The notes under the pieces were generated by a model, which did not search any database, was not told where the DNA came from, and saw nothing but the letters and a program-made list of their open reading frames with translations. A stretch of DNA of 22,599 nucleotides, from assembly GCA_022837245.1 (NCBI GenBank), contig JALHHX010000018.1, positions 1 to 22,599 of the forward strand, written 5' to 3'. Numbering within the stretch: position 1 is the stretch's first letter; every line of letters starts with the position of its first letter. The DNA comes from Lentisphaerota bacterium. Lineage in GTDB: Bacteria > Verrucomicrobiota > Kiritimatiellia > RFP12 > UBA3636. Below are positions 7,149-14,928 of the stretch, piece after piece. The position numbers were made by a program, and so were the translations under genes.

Positions 7149-7177
7149 CCTAATACCTACACCCTATTCCCTATTCC
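7149..7177 (-). repeat. Heptad array TAGGKNN, minus orientation
   Basis: Read on the minus strand, the units TAGGGAA, TAGGGTG, TAGGTAT, TAGGTAT follow one another, preceded by a GGGGAA unit. The array supplies the final codons and the stop codon of the solute-binding protein gene, so that its last residues (GNRE) are repeat-encoded. This suggests the array replaced the original gene end. Confidence 0.65.
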
Positions 7178-8885
7178 CCACCCGCCAGTGCTTTTCAGCG
7201 CCATAGGGGAAGTCGTGGATTGTCATGTTGCGCACGCGAGGGTTGAGAAGCAAGTGTGTTTTGCGGTGGTGCATGAAAATCCAAGGGCAGTCTTCGCGCA
7301 CTTTCTCCTGCATCTGGCGTATGAGGTCTAGCCGCGCGTTGTCGTTGAGTTCGGTGTCCGCCTTGTCGAAAATGGTGTCATACTCTGGATTATTGTAGTT
7401 TGCGCGGTTAGGTCCCGGCGAAGAGTTCCGGCCTACGAAAAGCTGCATGAAATTTAGCGCAGAGGGGTAGTCGGCCATCCAGCCGATGAGGAAAATCTGC
7501 GCTTCCCGGCGGCCGACTTTTTGCAGGTACGAAGGCCAGTTGTTGTATTGGAGGTTGACTACTATGTTTATGCGATCCATGAATGCCGAGAAAAGCTCCG
7601 CTGATTCGCGTATCTCCTGGTCGGTGCGTCCGAGGTCGAGCGTGAGCGTCAGGCGGCGCCCGGTCGAAGGGTCTATACCGTCGGGGTATCCGGCCTCGAC
7701 CATTAACGCCTTGGCTTTTTCGAGATCGAAAGAATATGGGTGTGCCGTTTCAAGTTTGCCTTCGATGCCGGGCGGGACGGGGCCGTCAGCGGCGGCTACG
7801 CGTCCGTTGTTGAGCTTGATCCATTGATCGGTGTCGAATGCGCACGACATCGCCTGACGCAGTTTTTTATTGGGTCCCACGACGGGGTCGTCAAGGTTGA
7901 AGCCGATATAATAAGTGTCGAGGCTGGGTTGCGACTTGAGGATGATTCCTCGCCGCGCCATTTCTTCCGTGAGTGTGCCGTCCGGGTTGACGACGGCGTC
8001 CCAGTTGTCGCGTGATATGTCGCCAGCGACGTCCAGCCCTCCATCAAGAAACGAGAGCCAGCGCGTGGATGCATCTTCCATCACCAGGTAGACGAGCTTC
8101 TCAATTGGAACAGCGGTTTCCGCGCCAGGGAGCAGCGGGGTGGCGTCGCGCGTGGCGTCGCGTCCCGGACGCCGTTCGAATTCTATCCGGTAGCCGCGGC
8201 GCCATTTGACGAGTCTGAATGGGCCGCTGCCGACTTCGATCGAGTCGAAATCGACGCCATACTTCTCGACGGCCTCTCTTGGCACGATAGCGGTATAAGG
8301 CATGGCAAGAACCCAGAGGAAATCAGGCGAAGGTTTTTCGAGAGTGATCTGCAAGGTGCGGGAATCAAGAGCCTTCAGGCCGGCGATGCCGCGCGAGTAG
8401 TCGGTTGGCTCTTCGGATAGAGATGCCTTTCTGAACTCGTCGATGCCCTTGATTTTGTTCTCGATGGTCCAGTAGCCCGACGACGACAGTTTAGCATCGG
8501 CCAGGCGCTTGAAAGAATACACCACATCTTCGGCAACCAGCTCGCGGGTTGCCGGGCCGCCCGTGGCAGGGTCCACACCCAGACACTTGTCGGGGCCGAA
8601 CATAATGCCTTCGCGAATGTGGAAGGTGAGCACGGTGCCGTCAGCGGAAACTTCCGGCAGCGATTCCGCGACGCATCCGCGCAGTTTGTAGGGACGCGTG
8701 TCGTACTCGTATTCGAGCAGTGTTTCGTAGACGAGGGCAACGCAGCGCATGTCACCGACGGCCTCGGTTTTTATTGGGTCGAACGACGACGTGCGGTCCA
8801 CCGTGCGGTACAGCGTTGCGGGCTCGGCGGCACTTGCTAAGAGCGAGAAGGCGGCTAGTATTATTGACTCGAATTTACTATGCAT
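7164..8885 (-). CDS. OppA-type (SBP_bac_5) extracellular solute-binding protein
   Basis: A 573-residue periplasmic binding protein of the peptide/nickel ABC importer class. The start is ATG 8885, giving a signal peptide (K4, hydrophobic 8-16, probable cleavage after ASA near 18). The frame is open further upstream but there lies inside tatD. Family marks: a DP-containing N-terminal strand, SADGTVLTFHIREGIMF, AEDVVYSFKRLAD, the VGSGPFRLVKW segment, KLRQAMSCAFD, LMVEAGYPDGID, and a C-terminal region with WMADYPSALNFMQLF and a late ANYNNPEYD. No lipobox is seen, so it is probably soluble. The start overlaps the tatD stop by eight bases, indicating translational coupling. No ABC permease or ATPase genes are in the window, so it is an orphan component. 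The substrate is probably oligopeptide but is not established. Confidence 0.88.
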   Translation of the reverse strand: MHSKFESIILAAFSLLASAAEPATLYRTVDRTSSFDPIKTEAVGDMRCVALVYETLLEYEYDTRPYKLRGCVAESLPEVSADGTVLTFHIREGIMFGPDKCLGVDPATGGPATRELVAEDVVYSFKRLADAKLSSSGYWTIENKIKGIDEFRKASLSEEPTDYSRGIAGLKALDSRTLQITLEKPSPDFLWVLAMPYTAIVPREAVEKYGVDFDSIEVGSGPFRLVKWRRGYRIEFERRPGRDATRDATPLLPGAETAVPIEKLVYLVMEDASTRWLSFLDGGLDVAGDISRDNWDAVVNPDGTLTEEMARRGIILKSQPSLDTYYIGFNLDDPVVGPNKKLRQAMSCAFDTDQWIKLNNGRVAAADGPVPPGIEGKLETAHPYSFDLEKAKALMVEAGYPDGIDPSTGRRLTLTLDLGRTDQEIRESAELFSAFMDRINIVVNLQYNNWPSYLQKVGRREAQIFLIGWMADYPSALNFMQLFVGRNSSPGPNRANYNNPEYDTIFDKADTELNDNARLDLIRQMQEKVREDCPWIFMHHRKTHLLLNPRVRNMTIHDFPYGAEKHWRVGNRE

Positions 8886-9708
8886 TTTCCGGTGAAAAGA
8901 GGCGCATGGCGTTGGCTGTTGTAATGGCGCCAATTTCTTCAGGCGTGCTACCGAGCTCTCGTGCGAGGCGTGTTGCGGTGTGCACAAGCATCGCCGGTTC
9001 GTTCGGTTTGCCCCGCATTGGCACAGGTGTTAGGTAGGGGCAATCGGTTTCGACCAGAAGGCGCTCTCGTGGCAGGGTGCGGACTGTGCCACGCAGGTCG
9101 GAGGCGTTGTTGAAAGTGAATATACCGCTGACTCCGATGTGGAGGCCGAGGGCGATCGCGGCGTCGGCAAATTCTTTTCCGCCTGTGAAGCAATGGATCA
9201 CGCCGAGGCGTCCACGCGCGCGCAAAACGCGCGAGCCATGCCGCTCAATCGATGCGAGCGTCGCATTTTCCGCATCGCGGCTGTGGATGGTGCATGGAAG
9301 GCCCAGCTCCTCTGCGAGCTCGAGCTGAGCCTCGAAGAGCGCTATTTGAGCTTCCTTTTCGAGCTCAGTTGGCTTGCGCGAGAAATCCAGGCCTGTTTCA
9401 CCAATGGCATGGAGCGGAATGCCTTCGTCATTCAGAGCGGAGATGCGTGAGCGTAGGTCTGCCATGGTTTTTTTCAGCGCCGACGGCGTTTCCGCCAAGG
9501 TTGCGGCGCAGTCGCGGTCGAGACCGAGCGCGAGGAACACGTATCCTGGGAATCTTCGCGCCATGGTGACGGCGCCTTCATCGAGGCTTTCGCCGCCGCC
9601 GACGGCGAGGATGCCCGCGAGGCCGGCTGCCCGTGCGCGCGCAATCTGCGCTTCATGCTCGGCAATGGTTTCGGAGGGGAAATGCGCGTGGGAATCAAAT
9701 GTAGTCAT
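8878..9708 (-). CDS. tatD: TatD-family metal-dependent hydrolase (DNase)
   Basis: A 276-residue TIM-barrel enzyme; TatD proteins are metal-dependent 3'-5' exonucleases acting on DNA. The start is ATG 9708, the only one giving the canonical DSHAHF N-terminus. Metal ligands are all in place: H7 and H9 (HxH), E104 (GETGLDF), H142 (IHSRD), H172 (IHCFTGG) and D222 (ETDCPYL, followed by TP). Length is typical. It overlaps the upstream yggS end by 14 bases and the downstream binding-protein start by eight, so the three genes are coupled. This is a standard TatD and is not located with the ebo-like genes. Confidence 0.93.
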   Translation of the reverse strand: MTTFDSHAHFPSETIAEHEAQIARARAAGLAGILAVGGGESLDEGAVTMARRFPGYVFLALGLDRDCAATLAETPSALKKTMADLRSRISALNDEGIPLHAIGETGLDFSRKPTELEKEAQIALFEAQLELAEELGLPCTIHSRDAENATLASIERHGSRVLRARGRLGVIHCFTGGKEFADAAIALGLHIGVSGIFTFNNASDLRGTVRTLPRERLLVETDCPYLTPVPMRGKPNEPAMLVHTATRLARELGSTPEEIGAITTANAMRLFSPENA

Positions 9709-10432
9709 CGGAATCGGGGGTGCGCTCGGTCTTCCATGCTGAGCGCTTGCCGAAAATCGCGGAACCGATGCGAACGAAAGTCGCGCCTTCCTCGATGGCG
9801 ACTTCGAAATCGGCGGACATGCCCATGGAGAGCTCGGGCAGGCCGACATCGAATTCAGCGCTGAGCGAATCTCGCAATTCCCGCAGTTGGCGGAAGTATT
9901 TGCGTGATTGCTCCGGATCTGGCGACCATGGCGGAATCGTCATGAGTCCAACGAGGTCGAGATTTCCGAGTGAAAGTGCGGTGCGGACTGCGTCCCGCAT
10001 GGCTTTGGGGTTGAATCCCGTTTTGGAGCCTTCGCCGGAGACATTCACTTGGAGAAGAACGCGCGGGCGTCTGCCGATCTCCTCCTGAATGCGCTCAATA
10101 TCCTCGAGCAGTGCTATTGAATCGACGCTGTGGATCGTGGAGAAGAGCGAGAGCGCGTGGCGGACTTTGTTGCTCTGTAGGTGGCCTATGAGATGCCAGT
10201 CGGCGGAGCTGCATTGCGATGCCTTGGCGAGGGCTTCCTGAACCTTGCTTTCACCCAGGATCGAGACGCCGGCGCGCAGGGCTTCGTCTATTACCTCTGG
10301 CGGGAAAGTTTTCGAAACGGCCACAAGCTGAACGTCGCCGGGATCGCGTCCCGCGCGCTCCGCGGCGGCGGCTATGCGGCTTTCTATGGATTGCAGCCGC
10401 GTCTCGAAAGAGTCGGAGGCGTTGTATTCCAT
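9695..10432 (-). CDS. yggS: YggS/PROSC-family pyridoxal-phosphate homeostasis protein
   Basis: A 245-residue PLP-binding TIM-barrel protein of the family that buffers pyridoxal 5'-phosphate and affects amino and keto acid balance. Lys41 in AVSKTFP is the expected PLP lysine. Also present are WHLIGHLQSNK, VNVSGEGSKTGF, GLMTIPP, LSMGMSADFEVAIEEGATFVRIGSAIFG, all family hallmarks. The usual GENYVQE motif appears as GESKVQE. The start is ATG 10432, 12 bases after the flavoprotein gene, with only a weak ribosome binding site; translation may depend on the gene before it. It overlaps tatD. Confidence 0.93.
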   Translation of the reverse strand: MEYNASDSFETRLQSIESRIAAAAERAGRDPGDVQLVAVSKTFPPEVIDEALRAGVSILGESKVQEALAKASQCSSADWHLIGHLQSNKVRHALSLFSTIHSVDSIALLEDIERIQEEIGRRPRVLLQVNVSGEGSKTGFNPKAMRDAVRTALSLGNLDLVGLMTIPPWSPDPEQSRKYFRQLRELRDSLSAEFDVGLPELSMGMSADFEVAIEEGATFVRIGSAIFGKRSAWKTERTPDSDDYI

Positions 10433-10444
10433 ATCCGTTGCGTT

Positions 10445-11875
10445 TTAGCCGAGGATGGTGCGTATCACGTCTTCGGCGGAGTAGTCCATGTGTTCGACGG
10501 TGCAGAAGCGGCCGATATTGACGACATCGTCTCCGATGGTGACGATCCCCGGTTCGGGCTGGCCGTCCGGCATGAGTTGCGGCTTTCCGGCGGTGGCGAG
10601 GAGTGCGTTGCAGATGCAGCAGCGACCTTCCGTTTCTTCCGCGCTGCCGCCTTTTGCGACGTATGCGGCAACGGGTTCCGCCGCGCAGCGGCCGCCGATT
10701 GTCCCGTTCTCCTTGACATAGTGCTCGCGCAGGTAGCCAAGGTCGCAAAGGCGTTTGCGGTTTGCATAGACTTCGGGGTCGGAGAGAGTGCCGGACACAT
10801 TGGCTACCTTGAACGGGTAGCCGGTAGGCGAGGCAAGGCGGTCTGTGAAGACGTGTGCCTTGCCGGAGAGGGCGCTCGCAATGAGCTCGTGCCGGATGTT
10901 CTCCGGGAATCCGGAGTCGGTGCAGAGTGCGAACGGTGTGCCGACCTGGACGCCCGACGCGCCTTGGTCTAGTGCGTAAAGGAGCTTTTCGTGCGAGCCG
11001 TATCCGCCGCCGAGCCAGAAAGGCAGGCCGAGTTTTGCGATGTTTTGTAGATCCGGTTTGTCACGCGGCCCGTAGATCGGCTGACCGTCTTCGGTGAGCA
11101 TCATCTTGCCGCGCGGCGGCGCGTTGTGCCCGCCCGCCGTGGGCCCCTCCACGACGAATCCCTCGATTGTTGAATCGCGGACTTGGCGCAGCAGCATTGT
11201 CGCAAGAAGATCTGTTGAAATTATCGGGAAAAAATCGGGACGCAGCAGTGGTTCGGCGGAGAAGCCGTCCTCGAAGAACTCTGCAGGATCGAACACCCGG
11301 ATGCAATCCGTGGCCGGGGTGGCGCCTTTCACATGGATGCAGTACGTCGCAGCTTCGTGGCGTGACATCGCGTCGAGCGCAGACGGGATCCCGCTTGGGA
11401 TGCCGGCGCCCATTATGACGACGGATACCCCCGCGAGCATGGCCCCGTATAGGATTGGCAGGTGGGGTATCTGGATTTTCTCAAGCAGGTTGATGCCCAC
11501 GGGATTGGAGTGCGTTTCTTTAGCGAGGAACACCTCGACGAAGCCTGAGACCACGCACAGTTCATCTGCCCAGCGGTTGCTTTTGATTTCGACTTTCTCG
11601 GCCGGTTTGTAAGGCTGGCCTTCCTTCCTTCCTTCCGGGAGGTAGAAAGTGTCGATCATTCTGTGGGCAATGTTTTGGAAAGGGAAATGCGACAGGGCGC
11701 GGCGCACATCCCCGCCGATGTCACCATCCTGCAAGCGGCGCGCGAACATCTGTGTGATGCCCGTGCCGGAGATTACGCCGAGCTGGCCGACTTTCGACAC
11801 GGCACGCGCCAACCTCCAATCGGAAACGGCGACTCCCATGCCTCCTTGGATAATCTTTGGTACTTTGATCTTCAA
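10445..11875 (-). CDS. Nitronate monooxygenase / PfaD-like FMN oxidoreductase
   Basis: A 476-residue flavin TIM-barrel protein of the nitronate monooxygenase/FabK/PfaD superfamily. The start is TTG 11875, supported by GGAGG at 11890-11886 with ten bases of spacing. Visible marks: IIQGGMGVAVSDWRLA at the N-terminus, GVISGTGI, the flavin-phosphate segment EGPTAGGHNAPPRG, and GGGYGSHEKL followed by GASGVQVGTPFALC. It is about 120-150 residues longer than ordinary nitronate monooxygenases, as PfaD-type proteins are. The C-terminal part has a Cys cluster (GRCCICNALL) and ends in a conserved-looking DVVNIGRFC segment. It could be an enoyl reductase, a nitronate oxidase, or another oxidoreductase; the sequence does not decide. 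No polyunsaturated fatty acid synthase genes are nearby. It lies downstream of MurG after 77 bases with a possible own promoter. Confidence 0.82.
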   Translation of the reverse strand: MKIKVPKIIQGGMGVAVSDWRLARAVSKVGQLGVISGTGITQMFARRLQDGDIGGDVRRALSHFPFQNIAHRMIDTFYLPEGRKEGQPYKPAEKVEIKSNRWADELCVVSGFVEVFLAKETHSNPVGINLLEKIQIPHLPILYGAMLAGVSVVIMGAGIPSGIPSALDAMSRHEAATYCIHVKGATPATDCIRVFDPAEFFEDGFSAEPLLRPDFFPIISTDLLATMLLRQVRDSTIEGFVVEGPTAGGHNAPPRGKMMLTEDGQPIYGPRDKPDLQNIAKLGLPFWLGGGYGSHEKLLYALDQGASGVQVGTPFALCTDSGFPENIRHELIASALSGKAHVFTDRLASPTGYPFKVANVSGTLSDPEVYANRKRLCDLGYLREHYVKENGTIGGRCAAEPVAAYVAKGGSAEETEGRCCICNALLATAGKPQLMPDGQPEPGIVTIGDDVVNIGRFCTVEHMDYSAEDVIRTILG

Positions 11876-11943
11876 CTAGAAACTGCCTCCACTGGACGCG
11901 AGAGCGGGAAAAACCTAATCCGGCTCCTCCAGATAGGAAGAGC

Positions 11944-11971
11944 ATATTAGCATTATGACGGTTTTTGTCCA
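11944..11971 (-). promoter_or_regulatory. Possible internal promoter for the flavoprotein-yggS-tatD genes
   Basis: On the minus strand TGGACA (11971-11966) and TAATAT (11949-11944) are 16 bases apart. TG stands one base before the -10 box, an extended -10. It lies at the very end of murG and would start RNA near 11937, about 60 bases before the TTG start. Confidence 0.45.
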
Positions 11972-13131
11972 CTGTTTTTTGCGGTGGCGACACGGCGGGC
12001 GACACGGCCAAGCGCCTCGGCGGCGTCCGGGCGGGCGCGTGCCAGCAATGCGGCGCGCATGGATGCGCGTTTCTCGGAATCGGCACGGATTGAGCGGATG
12101 TAGGCTGCCAGTTTTTCCGGCGTGAGCTCGGGCTGAAGCTCGAAGTCGCAAGCGCCGCCGGTGTGCATGGCCTTGGCGTTGGCCGCCTGGTGGTCGCGCG
12201 CGAGGCCGGGGAGCGGCACGAGCAGAGCCGGGAGTCCGCAGAGAGCCAGTTCGGAGCACGAAGACGATCCGGCTCGCGAAATACAAAACTGGGACGCGGC
12301 ATAGAGGCTGCCCATTTCGTTTGAGAAGCCGATTACATCGACGGGGATAGAGCGCACTTGCGAGTATGAGGCTCGTACCGCCTCTTCGTTCTTCGCGCCG
12401 GCGAGGTGTATGAAGCGCAGAGCATCGGCCTCGGCGGGGTCGCGGTCCAGCAGCGCGACGGAATCGGCCACGATCTTATTGAGCTTTTGCGCGCCCTGGC
12501 TTCCGCCCATGACCAATATCGTGAAGCGGGATGGATTGGCGAAGCGTCCAGGGGCGGCGCGCGCGATGCCGTCGCGCACCGGCATTCCCGTGTTGATGGT
12601 GGTGGTCGAGGCAGGCAGGTGCGCTGCGGCTTCGTCGAAAGCGATGCAGACTGCGCTTGCCAGGTGGCAGAGTCTGGACACTGCCACGCCGGGGATTGCG
12701 TTTGCCTCGTGGAGGACGACTGGGACGTGCAGGGCCCGCGCCGCGAGCACGGGCGGCACGGATGTGTATGAGCCCATTGCGAGTAGCGCCTGCGGACGAA
12801 AGCGCCGTATGCGTACGAGCGCAAGGGAGAATGCGCGCGCCAGCGAGAAAAGCGAGGAGGCGGCGTGCAGAGGGTTGCCCCAACGGGGCGGGCGGCATGG
12901 GACTAGGATCACGGGGCCATCCCATCCGTCGGGTCTTTCGCCTTCAACGGCGCGTCCGGAGAGGATCAATGCCACCTCGTTGCCTTGCGCCTTCAATGCC
13001 TTGGCGGCGGCTACGCCCGGAAAAACGTGCCCTCCTGTGCCTCCACATGCCACAACAAAGCGCAAAGGGCGCGGGGAATCGGGTTTCGACGGGTTATGGG
13101 TCATTATTAATCGCTGCCGCCGTTCGGACAT
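11953..13131 (-). CDS. murG: UDP-GlcNAc:lipid I N-acetylglucosaminyltransferase MurG
   Basis: A 392-residue membrane-associated GT28 enzyme that adds GlcNAc to lipid I to make lipid II for peptidoglycan. Signatures: GGTGGHVFPG (30-39), HEANAIPG in the middle, GGSQGAQKLN at the start of the C-terminal Rossmann domain, SRAGSSSCSELALCGLPALLVPLP and DHQAANAKA for UDP-GlcNAc binding. The start at ATG 13131 is weakly supported; ATG 13104, nine codons later, is a fair alternative and neither has a strong ribosome site. It starts seven bases after the stop of the acyltransferase gene. No other mur or fts genes are in the window, so the gene is separated from a classical dcw cluster. Confidence 0.95.
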   Translation of the reverse strand: MSERRQRLIMTHNPSKPDSPRPLRFVVACGGTGGHVFPGVAAAKALKAQGNEVALILSGRAVEGERPDGWDGPVILVPCRPPRWGNPLHAASSLFSLARAFSLALVRIRRFRPQALLAMGSYTSVPPVLAARALHVPVVLHEANAIPGVAVSRLCHLASAVCIAFDEAAAHLPASTTTINTGMPVRDGIARAAPGRFANPSRFTILVMGGSQGAQKLNKIVADSVALLDRDPAEADALRFIHLAGAKNEEAVRASYSQVRSIPVDVIGFSNEMGSLYAASQFCISRAGSSSCSELALCGLPALLVPLPGLARDHQAANAKAMHTGGACDFELQPELTPEKLAAYIRSIRADSEKRASMRAALLARARPDAAEALGRVARRVATAKNSGQKPS

Positions 13132-13138
13132 ATTGCGG

Positions 13139-14047
13139 CTACTTCACCAATGCTGGTGTTTCGGCTATTTCGGGGGCGGCGATCATCCCTGGATCCGCCA
13201 GCATCTTTCGCTTGTCGAGTTTTTCCCACTCGGCGAGCTTTGACGAGATAAACCCGGTGCAGCGTGACTGGATTTCGTCCCTGTGGAGGTCGTGTGGGAT
13301 AATCGGCCCGCACGAGATGCGGACTGGGCTTGACGGGTGCACGGACATGCCAAGATCGCGGTGTTTCTTGCCGATGCGCAGGAAATCGGTTGCGACGGCG
13401 ATTGGCACTACCGGGGCTTTTGCGTGCTGGGCGAGTTTCGTGCCGAGTGAATTGAATGATGCAGGGTTGAAGAGCCGCTCGCGGCGGCCCTGTGGAAAAA
13501 TTAGGGCGGAGCGTCCGGCATCTATGCCCGCCTTGCCGTCTTCAAGTACCTTTCGGAGGTCTGCAACGGGGCTTTTACGTTGTATTCTTATGGGGTCGAC
13601 TCCGCGGACGACGGCGCCGAAGAGGGGGTAGGAGGCGAGCTCCTCCTTAAGCACGATTATGAGGCCGGGCCATGACATGAGGATGGGCGGGAGCATGTAC
13701 GTTTCAAGAGAACTCACGTGGTTTGAGACCCAGACGACCGGGCGGCCGAGTCGGGTTATTTTCTCAAACCCGTCGATCTCGACGTATCCGCCGAGTTTTT
13801 CGACGAGCACGATCACTCTCATGCCGAACAACGACCATTCCTTGTTCATGAAGCCCGGTTTGCGTGCATGCACACTCGCCGTAACTATCAACTCACTCAA
13901 CATCAACGCAAAAATCGGGGATGCCACTATCGAGGGCAGGTGAACACTTCTTTCACCGTACCGCGATTTGTAGCATCCCGTCTCGCGCAACTGCTTTTGA
14001 AATGCGGCGGTCTTAGCTTGTTTGATGGTGTACCAAGGTATCGGCAT
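13139..14047 (-). CDS. PlsC-like lysophospholipid acyltransferase with altered motifs
   Basis: A 302-residue membrane-associated acyltransferase of the PlsC/LPLAT family, expected to acylate lysophosphatidate or a related acceptor. One hydrophobic stretch lies at about 40-58. Motif I reads SNHVSSLE, with His110 and Glu115, so it is HX4E where PlsC usually has HX4D. Motif III reads FPQGRRER where FPEGTR is usual. HX4(D/E) is known in LpxL-type acyltransferases, so activity is still plausible. The later VVPIAV strand is typical. The start ATG 14047 lies 15 bases after the lipoprotein stop; a GGAGGAGG overlaps that stop, and AAAAGG is closer to the start. It is followed tightly by murG, which places it in an envelope operon. 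Confidence 0.82.
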   Translation of the reverse strand: MPIPWYTIKQAKTAAFQKQLRETGCYKSRYGERSVHLPSIVASPIFALMLSELIVTASVHARKPGFMNKEWSLFGMRVIVLVEKLGGYVEIDGFEKITRLGRPVVWVSNHVSSLETYMLPPILMSWPGLIIVLKEELASYPLFGAVVRGVDPIRIQRKSPVADLRKVLEDGKAGIDAGRSALIFPQGRRERLFNPASFNSLGTKLAQHAKAPVVPIAVATDFLRIGKKHRDLGMSVHPSSPVRISCGPIIPHDLHRDEIQSRCTGFISSKLAEWEKLDKRKMLADPGMIAAPEIAETPALVK

Positions 14048-14062
14048 TTGCCTTTTCCCGGA

Positions 14063-14686
14063 TTACCTCCTCCAGACGCCCGATAGAACGTTTGAGCGTC
14101 TCTTGCCGTCCGCCGTCATTATCACGACGGCGGCGTTGGCTGGGTTGGGGACGCCCGCGAGGTTCCAACCGCCATATCCCCCTGTGCAGTGTTTGAGATC
14201 ACGCGATGTTCGGCTGGAGGAAATCCAGTCAAACTTTCCGCCTACCCATTCGCCGGAGCTCTTCTGCACGAAGAAGCAGGCTAATGCGCCGGCGTCATTG
14301 TGGGACAAGCCCCAGGCCGAGAGGTCGCGGTCGTACTTGAATGAAAATCCGTTGGAGGAAAACCTTAGGCCGGAGATTTGCACGCCTGACTGGACGGCGC
14401 CGGAGCCGTTTACGCCGCCAAAGGTCCATTTGAGCGAGCCATACGGCACTGCGTCGCCGACGCCTGCGGCGGGCGCGGGTGTCGGGGCGGGCGTATCGGG
14501 TGCCGGCTCCGCGGCGGGTTCCGGCTCCGCCGCCGGAGCCGGTTCGGGAGCCGTCCCGTTCCACGAAATGTTATCCCGATATTCTGCGTTTTCGCAGCCA
14601 GCCGTGAAAGCCGCGAACGCGGATATGGCTGCGATTGAGAGAACGGCGGTGTCGCTGAGCAAGGTTGTCTTTTTTGTGGTCATCAT
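14063..14686 (-). CDS. Lipoprotein with Pro/Ala/Glu-rich linker, unknown function
   Basis: A 207-residue protein. The start is ATG 14686 or the adjacent ATG 14683. The N-terminus has KK, then a hydrophobic core and the lipobox FTAG-Cys31, so it should be lipid-anchored. A low-complexity linker rich in Pro, Ala and Glu follows at about 43-70 and would span the envelope or hold the domain away from the membrane. The C-terminal domain (about 75-207) carries motifs such as LKWTFGG, GVQISGL, SFKYDRDLSAWG, GGKFDWISSSR, GYGGWNLAGVPN; I do not recognise it. No Shine-Dalgarno is evident. It opens the minus-strand cluster and diverges from the rubrerythrin operon. Confidence 0.75.
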   Translation of the reverse strand: MMTTKKTTLLSDTAVLSIAAISAFAAFTAGCENAEYRDNISWNGTAPEPAPAAEPEPAAEPAPDTPAPTPAPAAGVGDAVPYGSLKWTFGGVNGSGAVQSGVQISGLRFSSNGFSFKYDRDLSAWGLSHNDAGALACFFVQKSSGEWVGGKFDWISSSRTSRDLKHCTGGYGGWNLAGVPNPANAAVVIMTADGKRRSNVLSGVWRR

Positions 14687-14742
14687 TGATGCGGTTTGTT
14701 TTGTTGTTATGCTGTATGTTGCGCGACCAACGCAAACCCAGA

Positions 14743-14754
14743 CCCCGCGCGGGG
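14743..14754. repeat. GC palindrome in the lipoprotein leader
   Basis: CCCCGCGCGGGG is perfectly self-complementary and lies between the promoter and the start codon of the lipoprotein gene. It may be an operator or a leader hairpin; no T-tract follows. Confidence 0.4.
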
Positions 14755-14788
14755 GCTCCGTGCAAAATATCGGTCGCTGATTGGGCGG

Positions 14789-14818
14789 ATTATACAACAC
14801 GAAACGTGAGCGTGGCAA
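14789..14818 (-). promoter_or_regulatory. Probable promoter for the lipoprotein/envelope cluster
   Basis: On the minus strand TTGCCA (14818-14813) and a perfect TATAAT (14794-14789) are 18 bases apart. The RNA should start near 14782 and carry a leader of nearly 100 bases, which includes the palindrome CCCCGCGCGGGG at 14743-14754. Confidence 0.6.
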
Positions 14819-14830
14819 CAAAGAATTTAC

Positions 14831-14860
14831 TTGCGCAAAACATTGCCAACGGGTTAGAAT
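14831..14860 (+). promoter_or_regulatory. Probable promoter for the rubrerythrin-fabH operon
   Basis: TTGCGC at 14831-14836 and TAGAAT at 14855-14860 are 18 bases apart. Transcription would begin near 14867, about 60 bases before the rubrerythrin start. The -35 box lies only 13 bases from the -35 box of the divergent promoter, so one regulator could act on both. Confidence 0.5.
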
Positions 14861-14928
14861 ACCGCCAGTTTTTCAAGTCTGTGCGTTTCGCGCAAGGGGC
14901 TAAGATACGAAAGGAAAATACAACAAAG

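Noticed and set aside
12410..13631. Plus-strand frames of 277 and 324 residues opposite murG and the acyltransferase gene
   Set aside because: They are Arg/Ala-rich shadows, cross gene boundaries and lack start signals.
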